From the NCBI GenBank assembly GCA_034437795.1, contig DAOTTI010000134.1, positions 1-12,314 on the forward strand: a DNA stretch of 12,314 bases, read 5' to 3'. The notes below the pieces were generated by a model that was given only the letters and a program-made list of their open reading frames with translations, searched no databases and was not told the DNA's origin. Of this stretch, positions 5,790 through 12,314 are shown piece after piece. The first letter of the stretch is position 1. The number at the start of each line of letters is the position of its first letter. Position numbers and translations under genes: made by a program. This DNA comes from DAOTTI01 sp034437795 (GTDB lineage: Bacteria; Chloroflexota; UBA11872; UBA12225).

Positions 5790-7166
5790 ATGAGCGAGTG
5801 GATCGACTGGAACGCAAATCCGCACCTTACGGGCCACACGCGCCGGCGCCTGTTTGGCGTGACCGCCGCAGCGTGGATCGCCACCGGAGGCGGGCTGGCC
5901 GCCTGTGGTGCGCCAACCGGGGGCGGTCAGGCGCAGCCAAGCAAGACCAGGGCGCCGGTCACGCTCCGTTCCTGGGTGGCCACCCCGGGGAGCGACACAT
6001 ACCCCGCAACCGAGGCAGCCGACGCCGCCATCAAGCTGAAGTATCCACACATCACCGTGGTGCATGAGGTGCGCCCGCCCGGTGATTACATTGCCGCGGT
6101 AGTCGCGGCCGGGGCGGCGGGCAGCCTGCCGGATGTTATCTACGCCCAGGGCACCCAGATCCAGGGCTTCATCATCAAGGGGCTGGTGAAGCCGCTGGAC
6201 ACCTATCTAGCCAGGGACAAGGAGTTCGACTTCCCCAGAGATTTTCCGGCAGTGGCGCTCAAGCTCTACGAGCGAGACGGCAAGCAGTACGCCATCCCGT
6301 ACGACCACGGGGCCAACCTGCTCTGGTTCAATAGAGATCTGTTCGAGAAAGCTGGTGTCAAACCACCCAATGCCGGCTGGACGATGGACGACCTGCTTGA
6401 CGCGGCCAGGCGGCTGACCAAGCCGGGCGAGCAGTGGGGCCTGGGCACGTTTCTCCCCAGTGGCGGCTGGCAGGTGCAGAGCTGGTTCAAACCATGGGGA
6501 GGCAGCCTGCTCAACGAGGACGAGACCGAGATCCAGATCGACAGCAAGGAGTCCATTGAGGCCCTGGAATTCTGGGTCAAGGCGCGGCTCTCCCACCGCG
6601 TGGGCCCGATGCCTCAGGACTGGGCTGGCGTTCAGCGGGGCCTGCTGGGGCTCTTCCTGCAGGGCAAGACCGCCACGTGGAACGATGGGGCGTGGGCCTA
6701 CCGCTCGGTCCGCGCCGCCCAGCCTAACTTCGTGGCCGACATTGCCGACTGGCCCAAGGGACCCCGGACGCGCAGCACCGCATCCATGGGTTCTGGCTAC
6801 CCCATCAGTAAGGACACCCAGCATCCCGACGACGCCTGGCTCTACCTGAGCGAGTACCTGGGCAAAGATCTGGAGCGATCGCTGATGGGGCAGTTCGTCA
6901 AGACCGGCCTGGGCATCCCCGTACGCTTCTCTCTCATGCCCAGGTGGGAGTCGAGCCAGTACGCCCCGCCCAGCGCGAAGATCGCCGCCCCCGCCATGCA
7001 GTACGCCGTCATCGGCCGGCCCATCTCGCCCGCGAAAGCCGACCTAGACAAGATCTTTAATGACGCGATGGCCCCTGTGTGGGAGGGGAAGACCGGCGTG
7101 GCCGACGCCGCGCGTGAGATCAAGCGCCTGGGCCAGCCCCTGCTGGAGCAGAACAAGAAGAAGTAG
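5790..7166 (+). CDS. Tat-exported lipoprotein sugar-binding protein (SBP 2)
   Basis: This is a second family-1 extracellular solute-binding protein of 458 residues, expected to hold a carbohydrate ligand outside the membrane for an ABC importer. Its signal has three arginines (Arg18-20, HTRRRLFG), a hydrophobic stretch and a lipobox LAAC with Cys39. The first 15 or so residues before the arginines are unusually Trp/Asn-rich. It is related to the protein at 2298-3659 along its whole length. Shared blocks include GSLPD-IYAQGTQIQ (111-125), YAIPYDHG (167-174), ASMGSGYPI (331-339), SLMGQFV-TGLG-PVRFS (364-381) and VIGRPISP (407-414). The ATG at 5790 is chosen over an in-frame one at 5760 because AAAGGAG sits at 5774-5780, nine bases upstream. 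The upstream ATG would place that site inside the coding sequence. It has no adjacent permease genes. Divergent loop regions suggest a different ligand from SBP 1. Confidence 0.92.
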   Translation: MSEWIDWNANPHLTGHTRRRLFGVTAAAWIATGGGLAACGAPTGGGQAQPSKTRAPVTLRSWVATPGSDTYPATEAADAAIKLKYPHITVVHEVRPPGDYIAAVVAAGAAGSLPDVIYAQGTQIQGFIIKGLVKPLDTYLARDKEFDFPRDFPAVALKLYERDGKQYAIPYDHGANLLWFNRDLFEKAGVKPPNAGWTMDDLLDAARRLTKPGEQWGLGTFLPSGGWQVQSWFKPWGGSLLNEDETEIQIDSKESIEALEFWVKARLSHRVGPMPQDWAGVQRGLLGLFLQGKTATWNDGAWAYRSVRAAQPNFVADIADWPKGPRTRSTASMGSGYPISKDTQHPDDAWLYLSEYLGKDLERSLMGQFVKTGLGIPVRFSLMPRWESSQYAPPSAKIAAPAMQYAVIGRPISPAKADLDKIFNDAMAPVWEGKTGVADAAREIKRLGQPLLEQNKKK

Positions 7167-7646
7167 CGCGGCTGCCGGCTTTGAGCCAGCGCAGCTTCAG
7201 TTTCGGGACGCTGGCCGTCCCCTGCAGCGCCTGGCAACGGCCGGCGATCCCTTTCCTCTGCCAGTGGATCGACCCGGGTTCCGCGGGACTGCTGGGCGGG
7301 GACCGCCCCATCTCCTCGACGGCCGTAGCAGGCAACAGACAGAAGTTAGTCAAACTGAGCCAGGGGCGGATCGCTCGCCGCGCCGGCCCAAGCGACCGCC
7401 ACAGCAGGCAGCGGATGGCCCGGCGCCGCCAGTGCCAGGGCGGGGACGCTTACTGCGAGAGCCCCACCCACCGCCCGCAGCGGGTCATGGAAGGAGACGA
7501 GGTCGAGCAGTACGCTAGGCGGTCACGTGGGTCCGGCTGAAACCGCGGTACGCTTGCCGGCGCAGCCACCCGTCCGGGCAGCGCGTGGGGTGCGAAGCGG
7601 AGGCGGTTGACCCCGCGGCCGCCAGCGTGTCTGCCGACCCTGCCGA
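7167..7646. other. 480-nt convergent gap without a supportable gene
   Basis: This stretch separates two convergent binding-protein genes. Open frames exist (for example 7181-7540, plus), but they start at TTG or inside the previous gene, lack a good ribosome binding site and encode Arg/Pro-rich low-complexity protein typical of non-coding GC-rich DNA. A tight hairpin GGGCGG (7294-7299) with CCGCCC (7303-7308) is present without a U-run. An AT-richer patch lies around 7327-7360. It may hold terminators for both genes or a decayed gene; I see nothing decisive. Confidence 0.45.
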
Positions 7647-9008
7647 CTACTGATCGCGCGGCTTACGCGCCGTCGCCTCCTTGAGCAGGGGATCCACGAC
7701 GCGCTTCACGGCCGCTGCCGCCTCGCGGGCCGAGCGCTGGCCGTCCCAGAGCGGGGTCAGCTCCCGGCCGATGGCCGCCTCAATCTCCGCCCAGTTAGAG
7801 ACCTGCGGGTCGAGACGGACGTACTTCTGGCCCTCGACGAACAGCTTGAAGTGCTCCGGTGGGCGGCCGGGCACCGCCACCTCGGGGTGGAGCTGGATCG
7901 ACTTGCGGGAGGGGAACGTGGCGCCGGTGCGCGCATGGGCCAGCTGCGCCTCCGGGCCCTCGATGAACTTGAGGAACTCCCAGGCGGCGTCCACGTTCTT
8001 CGTGCCGGCGAACATGCCGTAGCCGCTGCCGCCGCCGGTGGCGGCCTTGGCGCCGCCGCTCCCTGGAGGCACAGGCGCCACGTCGAAGACGAAGCCCTGC
8101 GTTGCGCGGTACCGGTTCAGCGCCCCCGGCAGCGACTCGTTCATCGCCACACGCCCGCTGGTGAACATGGTCTCGTAGTTCTCCGCCTGCGTCACCTGCC
8201 GTGTGGGCGCTACCTTGTGGCGGTGGATGAGGTCGGCCAGCCATTGCAGCGACTCCATCGGCTTGGCGTCGGTGATGGTGCACTCGGTGAGGTCCTTGTT
8301 GAATACCTCGCCGCCGTTGGCGTAGACCCACACCGAATACTGGCGCCAGCCGAACTGGGTGTTCCAGCCGAATGTCCCCCCCGCCGCCGCGTCGGCGCTG
8401 GTCAGCTTGCGCGCCGCCTCCAGGAACACCTGCCAGTTCCAGCTGGCGGGGGCGAAGGCGTAGTCGCCCGGCGGCCGCGCCAGCCCCGCGCGGCGGAAGA
8501 GCTCCACGTTGTAAAAGAGCGCGCGGGTCGGAAAGTCTTGTGGAAAGCCATGCTGATTACCTTGCCACATGTATTGCTGGATGGCTTTCTCGGGGAAATC
8601 CGACAGATCGTACTTATCCCGCTTGATCAGGGGCGTCAGGTTGCGCAGGCGGTTACTGGTGACGTATTCGACAAAGAGGTTGGGGGCGAACAGGAAGAGA
8701 TCAGGCGCCGTATCGGAGGCCATCATGGCCACGAGCTTGTCGTAGTAGCCACTGCCGGTGAAGTGGATCCACTCCCCCTTCACGCCGGTGGTCTCCAGCA
8801 GGCGCGGCAGCAGCGCATCACGGATCTGAAACCGCTCCGGGTCGCCCGTGGCCATGAATACGGCGGTGCCGCCGCGGGCGCGCGCCGAAGTCCCGTCGCC
8901 GGTGGACGTGCCGCGGCCGCAGGCGGCGACCAGCGCGGCGCCAGCCGCGCTACCCGCGCGCAGCACACGCCGGCGGGTGGTGGGGACGTTCCGTCTCTTC
9001 CCGAACAT
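7647..9008 (-). CDS. Tat-exported lipoprotein sugar-binding protein (SBP 3)
   Basis: This is a third family-1 extracellular solute-binding protein, 453 residues, more distant from the other two. A twin-arginine signal (TTRRRVLRAG, Arg12-14) is followed by a short hydrophobic stretch and a lipobox VAAC with Cys30. Family features include PDLFLFAPN (102-110), ALFYNVELFRRAGL (163-176), the W-x-x-F-x-A-A-R-K-L-T region (192-203), SGRVAMNESLPG (284-295) and AAWEFLKFIEGPEAQ (341-355). The start at 9008 is preferred because AGGGAGGG occupies 9014-9021, five bases upstream. An in-frame ATG at 9122 would add 38 residues with no signal character. The gene is transcribed towards SBP 2 and away from the PmoA-like gene. 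The position suggests an independent transcription unit, perhaps co-controlled with the divergent PmoA-like gene. The ligand is unknown; no permease is adjacent. Confidence 0.92.
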   Translation of the reverse strand: MFGKRRNVPTTRRRVLRAGSAAGAALVAACGRGTSTGDGTSARARGGTAVFMATGDPERFQIRDALLPRLLETTGVKGEWIHFTGSGYYDKLVAMMASDTAPDLFLFAPNLFVEYVTSNRLRNLTPLIKRDKYDLSDFPEKAIQQYMWQGNQHGFPQDFPTRALFYNVELFRRAGLARPPGDYAFAPASWNWQVFLEAARKLTSADAAAGGTFGWNTQFGWRQYSVWVYANGGEVFNKDLTECTITDAKPMESLQWLADLIHRHKVAPTRQVTQAENYETMFTSGRVAMNESLPGALNRYRATQGFVFDVAPVPPGSGGAKAATGGGSGYGMFAGTKNVDAAWEFLKFIEGPEAQLAHARTGATFPSRKSIQLHPEVAVPGRPPEHFKLFVEGQKYVRLDPQVSNWAEIEAAIGRELTPLWDGQRSAREAAAAVKRVVDPLLKEATARKPRDQ

Positions 9009-9090
9009 CGTTGCCCTCCCTGTGCGCCGGGCCCGGCCGCCCCCCGCCTGCGCCGAGAACCGGGTATGCCGCTTGCCCCAGGATCCGTAT

Positions 9091-9120
9091 GGTTTCACAA
9101 AACCGGCGCGCGGGTCAAGC
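9091..9120 (-). promoter_or_regulatory. Possible control region upstream of SBP 3
   Basis: Reading the minus strand, TTGACC (9118-9113) could serve as a -35 box, and the imperfect palindrome GGTTT-CACA-AAACC (9091-9104) lies just after it. No good -10 is seen at normal spacing, so the promoter call is weak. GGGTCAAGC at 9112-9120 recurs at 9253-9261, and inverted at 9307-9315. Confidence 0.3.
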
Positions 9121-9281
9121 ATGGGCCCTGGAGCAGCCGGCGCAGCATGGCCAGGCCCTGATGGCCGTCACACGAGCGGGGCGCAGGTGAAGCTGGCGCT
9201 CTCCTGGAAGCGGCCTATGAACCGGCGGCCCAGTTTCGTAACAGCGCCGCGGGGGTCAAGCCGGCGCCCCAGCGGGCGCGG

Positions 9282-9287
9282 TATCCT
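9282..9287 (+). promoter_or_regulatory. TATCCT -10-like box for a leaderless start
   Basis: TATCCT ends eight bases before the ATG at 9296 and no Shine-Dalgarno sequence is visible. If used, transcription would begin at or next to the start codon, giving a leaderless mRNA. GGGTCAAGC (9253-9261) lies at about the -35 to -43 position. The match to the -10 consensus is only moderate. Confidence 0.3.
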
Positions 9288-9295
9288 GTCCGGCG

Positions 9296-10171
9296 ATGAG
9301 CCACTCGCTTGACCCGGATCCGGCTGCCGGCTCCTCGCCTATCGAGGTCGTTGAGGAAGAGCTGCGCTTCAAGCTGCTGGTGCAGGGCCGGCTGGCCCTG
9401 GCCTACAACAAGGGCCATCTGCGCTACGGCGACTTCTATAAGTCGAAGCCTGACTTTGATCCGGTGCTCTCGCCCAGCGGGCGGCGCGTGACGACCACCG
9501 GCGCCTACCGCTACAACCACCACCGCTCCATCTGGATCGGCCACGCCAGGGTCAACGGCGTCAACGTCTTCCACGACAATAACCCGGAGCGGCCGAACCT
9601 GGGCGACATCCGGCTGGAGCGCGCCGAGGTGGCGGTGCGGGGCGGTGTGGCGGCGCTCTCCGCTACCAACGGCTGGATCGCCAGGGACGGGCGCCGGCTG
9701 CTGACCGAGGAGCGCTCCATTCGCTTTGCCCCCGGCCGGCAGGCGCACGTGCTGGACGTGGACAGCACGCTCATTGCCAGCGAGGGCGTGGTGGAGCTGG
9801 GCCAGGATACCCACGCCTACCTGGGCATCCGCGTGGCTGACTCGATGGACGAGGAAGATGGCGGCCAGCTCCTGAACAGCCGCGGCGCGCGGGGCGAGGC
9901 GGGTACCATGCGCCAGGTGTGTGAATGGGTCGACTACAGCGGCGTGGTGGCGGGGCAGGTCGTGGGCATTACGCTGATGGTCCACCCCCAGAACCCAGAG
10001 ACCGCCTTCTTCACGCGCGCCTACGGCACCTTCCTGGCGAACCCCACACTGCTGCGCTCGCTCACCATCCCCGCTGGCGGGTCGCTCCGCCAGCGCTTCC
10101 GCATCATGATCCATGAGGGTCCGCCGGACGCGGACGCCCTCTGGCAGGCGTACCGCACGTTCGCCGCCTGA
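9296..10171 (+). CDS. PmoA-family protein (DUF6807)
   Basis: This is a 291-residue protein of the family once labelled methane oxygenase PmoA and now DUF6807. It is unrelated to particulate methane monooxygenase and its biochemical role is unknown. The signatures are clear: the block HHRSIWIGH-RVNGVNVF (75-92), LGIRVADSM (176-184), NSRGARGE (194-201), WVDYSG (211-216), and GITLMVHPQNP (224-234), with the C-terminal RFRIMIHEG (267-275). Family members are beta-rich and commonly found in carbohydrate-catabolism clusters beside oxidoreductases (general knowledge). No signal peptide is visible, so it should be cytoplasmic. The start at 9296 has no clear ribosome binding site; a TATCCT box at 9282-9287 raises the possibility of a leaderless mRNA. 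The gene diverges from SBP 3 and is followed, 177 nt on, by the cupin-containing gene. Confidence 0.82.
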   Translation: MSHSLDPDPAAGSSPIEVVEEELRFKLLVQGRLALAYNKGHLRYGDFYKSKPDFDPVLSPSGRRVTTTGAYRYNHHRSIWIGHARVNGVNVFHDNNPERPNLGDIRLERAEVAVRGGVAALSATNGWIARDGRRLLTEERSIRFAPGRQAHVLDVDSTLIASEGVVELGQDTHAYLGIRVADSMDEEDGGQLLNSRGARGEAGTMRQVCEWVDYSGVVAGQVVGITLMVHPQNPETAFFTRAYGTFLANPTLLRSLTIPAGGSLRQRFRIMIHEGPPDADALWQAYRTFAA

Positions 10172-10238
10172 GCGGGAGCTTGCCCTGTTGCCGCCGCCCG
10201 AGGCGCATCTGGTGGCACGCTGCGGCCGTGGGCGAGGA

Positions 10239-10274
10239 GGGGGCAGGGCCGCCTGCGGCTCCCCCGCTGCCCCC
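10239..10274 (+). terminator. Strong GC stem-loop after the PmoA-like gene
   Basis: GGGGGCAG (10239-10246) pairs perfectly with CTGCCCCC (10267-10274). An inner stem GCCG (10248-10251) to CGGC (10256-10259) extends it, with CCCCCG (10261-10266) as a bulge. It lies 67 nt past the PmoA-like stop. There is no U-run, so it is at best a U-less terminator or mRNA-protecting hairpin. Confidence 0.35.
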
Positions 10275-10348
10275 GTCCGAGACGCGTGCGGCGCCGCCCC
10301 GGGCGGGCCAGTGAGCCGGCCGGGTACCCTCTGGCCGGAGGGAACACC

Positions 10349-11590
10349 ATGCCACGCGTTGTGAGCGCCCAGCACGGCAACGGCGATGAAGCCGCCCGCC
10401 TGGCGGAGGCCGTCGCCCGCGCCAACCCGGACTATCGCCTGCGCGCCGGCACCTGGGACGGCGAAGGGACGCTGGCCGCGCCAGCCGGCACGCGCTACCT
10501 CTGGCTGGTCGACGGCAGGGGCGAGGTCTTCCTGCCCGCCGGCTACCGCACGCAGGAAGGCGATGGCGAGCCCCTGCCGGCAAGCTACGGCGCGGAGGCG
10601 CTCTCGGACCACGCCCGCGCCCACCTGCGCACACTCCGCGAGGCCCTGGCCCGGGGGGCCATTCACCCGCGGGCGCAGGCGCCGGTCATGGCCCTCTGCG
10701 CGCGCGAGGTCGACGGCGCCTACCGTGGCGACGTGCGAGGCGACCTCTGGCTGCTCCTGGAGAGCGGGCTCGACCCGCAGGAATGGGTGGCGAGCCGCGA
10801 GGCGCGCCTGGCCTTACGCTGGTTCCTGCTCCACTTTGAAGAGGTGGGCTGGTCCGTCAAACGGGAGGCGGGCTGGGAGCGCCTGCTCCCCGGCGACCAG
10901 TTGATCGCCACGCCGTCGACCGCCTTGCGCGTCCGCGGCCGCTTCCGCTACTGGGAGATCGAGGATGCCGGCGCCACCCAGGTAGCGTGCAGCGCGGTGC
11001 GGCGGCTGCGCTACCTGAAGGACACGGCCGGGGGCTGCAGCCCCGGCTTCGACGCCTTCCGTCGCCTCAACCTGACCTGGCACCCCACGCCGGCCACGCG
11101 GCAACGTGTGGCCCTTGCCCTTGGCGCCGAGGATGCACGATCGCCGTCTGAAGGATGCGATGGGGCGCCCGGGGGCTCCGGCCAGCCGGACCAGCCCGAC
11201 GCTCCGAACCGCCTGAACAGCCACGTGCTGCACATCGAAGGGGCGCAATCCCGCACCCACTACCACCCCGAGACGCCGGTGGGTGGCGGCCATCCGCAGC
11301 ACGAGTTCTACTTTGTGCTCGATCCCGTGGCCTACCGCCTCCGTGCGCCGGCCGGCGCCAGGCCACGCCTGTACGCCTTCCCCGACGTGGAGAACTGGCG
11401 CGACTACGAGGTGATTGATCTCGTGCCGGGTCTGGCGGTGTTCATCCCGCCGGGCACCGGCCACCGGGGCGTGGACGCCTTCGTCAACGTCGTCACTGTC
11501 CCTGGCTTCAAGCCAGGCAATGAGCTCTACGTGGACAGCCTGATTAAGGCGCACGGCGCTGGCGCCCCATTCAACGCGGCCTTTGCCTGA
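10349..11590 (+). CDS. Cupin-domain protein with unknown N-terminal region
   Basis: This 413-residue protein has an unrecognised N-terminal part and a C-terminal cupin beta-barrel. The cupin (about 291-400) shows metal-ligand candidates His304 and His306 in RTHYHPE, then Glu319 (or His318) in HPQHEFYF, and His372 in IPPGTGHRGVDAFVN, matching the two classical cupin motifs in order. It ends GFKPGNELYVDSL, with no second cupin evident. A Gly/Pro/Asp-rich linker (about 266-290) separates it from the front. The front contains a charged helical stretch (82-105), a Trp-rich region LRWFLLHFEEVGW (156-168), and a likely beta segment LIATPSTALRVRGRFRYWEIE (185-205). I do not recognise these as a named domain. 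The start at 10349 has GGAGGG at 10337-10342, six bases upstream; an in-frame ATG at 10286 has no such site. No signal peptide. Possible roles are a sugar isomerase, epimerase or dioxygenase-like enzyme, or a metabolite-binding protein. Confidence 0.8.
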   Translation: MPRVVSAQHGNGDEAARLAEAVARANPDYRLRAGTWDGEGTLAAPAGTRYLWLVDGRGEVFLPAGYRTQEGDGEPLPASYGAEALSDHARAHLRTLREALARGAIHPRAQAPVMALCAREVDGAYRGDVRGDLWLLLESGLDPQEWVASREARLALRWFLLHFEEVGWSVKREAGWERLLPGDQLIATPSTALRVRGRFRYWEIEDAGATQVACSAVRRLRYLKDTAGGCSPGFDAFRRLNLTWHPTPATRQRVALALGAEDARSPSEGCDGAPGGSGQPDQPDAPNRLNSHVLHIEGAQSRTHYHPETPVGGGHPQHEFYFVLDPVAYRLRAPAGARPRLYAFPDVENWRDYEVIDLVPGLAVFIPPGTGHRGVDAFVNVVTVPGFKPGNELYVDSLIKAHGAGAPFNAAFA

Positions 11591-11667
11591 TGTGCTCATC
11601 TCGCTGCGCGATGCGCCGGTCCCTGCTAGCCGCGGCCAGGTGTATCCGCGGCTCCGGCCTGCGTAAG

Positions 11668-11695
11668 ATCAACTCTGTGTTGATTGGGTGTTGAT
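11668..11695 (+). promoter_or_regulatory. 11-bp-spaced GTTGAT half sites at the DUF488 start
   Basis: ATCAAC (11668-11673), GTTGAT (11679-11684) and GTTGAT (11690-11695) recur at exact 11-bp intervals. The first two form an inverted repeat with a 5-base loop, and the last overlaps the ATG at 11694. This is one helical turn per half site and suggests an operator, or a small hairpin close to the ribosome binding site. Confidence 0.4.
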
Positions 11696-12068
11696 GATCC
11701 GCGTGAAGCGCGTCTATGAACCGCCCGATGCCAGCGATGGCGCGCGCTTCCTGGTTGAGCGGCTCTGGCCACGGGGCCTGACCAGGGAGGCGTTGCGTCT
11801 GGACGGCTGGCTCAAAGAGGTCGCGCCCAGCCACGCCCTGCGGCGCTGGTTCGGCCACGATCCGGCGAAGTGGGACGAGTTCCAGCGCCGCTACCGCGCC
11901 GAGCTGGACGAACGCCCTGAAGCCTGGCGCCCCCTACTGGAGGCCGCCCGCCGCGGTGACGTGACCCTGCTGTTCAGCGCCCGCGACGCCGAGCACAACA
12001 ACGCCGTGGCGCTCCAGCGCTACCTGGCGGAGAAGCTGGCCCAGGCCGCGCCAGGCGCCGCCGGCTGA
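11694..12068 (+). CDS. DUF488 / YeaO-like protein
   Basis: This is a small cytoplasmic protein of 124 residues of the DUF488 (YeaO-like) family, whose molecular role is unknown. Diagnostic blocks are IRVKRVYEPP (2-11), FLVERLWPRGL (19-29), WLKEVAPSHALRRWFGHDP (39-57), KWDEFQRRYRAEL (59-71), and TLLFSARDAEHNNA (91-104). The length is normal. I chose ATG 11694 because the family usually begins MIR-K-RVYEPP; a GTG two codons upstream (11688) is also in frame. No strong Shine-Dalgarno sequence is visible. The 11-bp-spaced GTTGAT elements overlap the start region and may control the gene. It is probably a separate unit, with no clear link to the sugar genes upstream. Convergent with the partial gene at the right edge. 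Confidence 0.9.
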   Translation: MIRVKRVYEPPDASDGARFLVERLWPRGLTREALRLDGWLKEVAPSHALRRWFGHDPAKWDEFQRRYRAELDERPEAWRPLLEAARRGDVTLLFSARDAEHNNAVALQRYLAEKLAQAAPGAAG

Positions 12069-12081
12069 CGCTCCCTGCCCC

Positions 12082-12104
12082 GCCGCCGGCTTGGGTGTGG
12101 CGGC
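12082..12104. terminator. Weak stem-loop between convergent genes
   Basis: GCCGCC (12082-12087) pairs with GGCGGC (12099-12104) around an 11-base loop, 14 nt after the DUF488 stop and before the minus-strand partial gene. No U-run follows, though AATT lies nearby. It could act on either strand; support is weak. Confidence 0.25.
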
Positions 12105-12139
12105 AGCAATTCACGAGCGGGGCCAAGAGACCGCCGCGA

Positions 12140-12314
12140 TCAGCGCCCGCCAGTGGTGGTGCGCTTCTTGCGGCTGGGCGCCGGCGGCATGGAGACCTCG
12201 ACCTCGATGCGGCGCCCGCCGTGCTGGACCTCGATCACGTCCTTGATCGGGTAGGACTCGTTCGCGATCTCGTCCTCGTGCCGCTCACAGAAGGTGACGA
12301 GTGCGTCCAGGGCC
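12140..12314 (-). CDS. Unknown protein, 3' end only
   Basis: The minus strand has an open frame from the window edge to TGA at 12142-12140, giving the last 57 residues of a protein that starts beyond the window. The visible part has an acidic helix-like region (TFCERHEDEIANESYPIKD), then a likely beta segment DVIEVQHGGRRIEVEVSMPP, and a basic Lys/Arg/Thr-rich tail (SRKKRTTTGGR). No family is recognised. The strong third-position GC bias and coherent amino-acid make-up support coding. It is convergent with the DUF488 gene. The basic tail would suit nucleic-acid or membrane-surface contact, but that is only a guess. Confidence 0.6.
   Translation of the reverse strand, partial: ALDALVTFCERHEDEIANESYPIKDVIEVQHGGRRIEVEVSMPPAPSRKKRTTTGGR

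Noticed and set aside
7181..7540. Possible 119-codon gene in the convergent gap
   Set aside because: TTG start, no ribosome binding site, Arg-rich low-complexity product and no recognisable motif.
9009..9122. 38-residue N-terminal extension of SBP 3
   Set aside because: The inner ATG at 9008 has a strong AGGGAGGG site and is followed directly by a proper Tat lipoprotein signal.
7851..9161. Long plus-strand open frame opposite SBP 3
   Set aside because: SBP 3 has a Tat signal, lipobox, ribosome binding site and family motifs; the opposite frame has none.
9296..10171. True methane monooxygenase subunit from the PmoA label
   Set aside because: The protein is soluble, has no membrane segments and belongs to the DUF6807 family that only carries the old name.
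9215..10666. Long minus-strand open frame (483 codons) opposite the PmoA-like gene
   Set aside because: It lies antisense to two well-supported genes and has no family motif; long antisense frames are common in GC-rich DNA.
1..12314. tRNA, rRNA or riboswitch
   Set aside because: No cloverleaf, rRNA core sequence or known aptamer wording was noticed by eye; a covariance-model search would be needed to exclude small RNAs.

Overview
This is a very GC-rich, densely coding bacterial window from an accessory, sugar-related region. Two observations suggest a free-living Chloroflexota bacterium (Thermomicrobia-like or a related lineage). The first is three twin-arginine lipoprotein solute-binding proteins of the family-1 sugar type. 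The second is a ThuA/PmoA/AKR/SDR gene mix. This placement is an inference from style and gene content; no ribosomal or other phylogenetic marker is present, and Actinomycetota or Armatimonadota remain possible.

Layout. Positions 1-238 hold no gene I can support, only a REP-like palindromic element (137-194). An aldo/keto reductase (239-1243, minus) diverges from a GntR/FadR-type regulator (1357-2169, plus). The gap between them carries a good sigma70-like promoter and a perfect 12-bp palindrome just downstream of it, a likely operator. Next, on the plus strand, come a Tat-lipoprotein sugar-binding protein (2298-3659), a 270-nt spacer with a 26-bp direct repeat flanking a hairpin, an SDR dehydrogenase (3930-4718), a 227-nt spacer filled by an array of GATCA motifs mostly 11 bp apart, a ThuA-like protein (4946-5641), and a second sugar-binding protein closely related to the first (5790-7166). 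A 480-nt convergent gap with no supportable gene separates this from a third, more distant binding protein on the minus strand (7647-9008). That gene diverges from a PmoA-family (DUF6807) protein (9296-10171), followed by a protein with a C-terminal cupin domain and an unrecognised N-terminal part (10349-11590), a DUF488/YeaO-like protein (11694-12068), and the 3' end of a minus-strand unknown gene (12140 to the window edge).

How the genes may work together. Three periplasmic or lipid-anchored binding proteins would capture carbohydrate ligands, but no ABC permease or ATPase gene is in the window, so they must rely on permeases outside it. The AKR and SDR could oxidise or reduce sugars or polyols. 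ThuA-like and PmoA-like proteins are commonly found beside sugar oxidoreductases and Gfo/Idh/MocA-type catabolic genes. The GntR/FCD regulator would sense a carboxylated or metal-bound metabolite and control itself and probably its neighbours. The ligand cannot be read from the sequence.

The strongest unexplained signals are non-coding: the 11-bp-phased GATCA array with inverted-repeat symmetry between the SDR and thuA-like genes; the 26-bp duplicated segment around a hairpin after the first binding-protein gene; and an 11-bp-spaced triplet of GTTGAT half sites at the DUF488 start. I see no CRISPR array, tRNA, rRNA, transposase or recognisable defence system.
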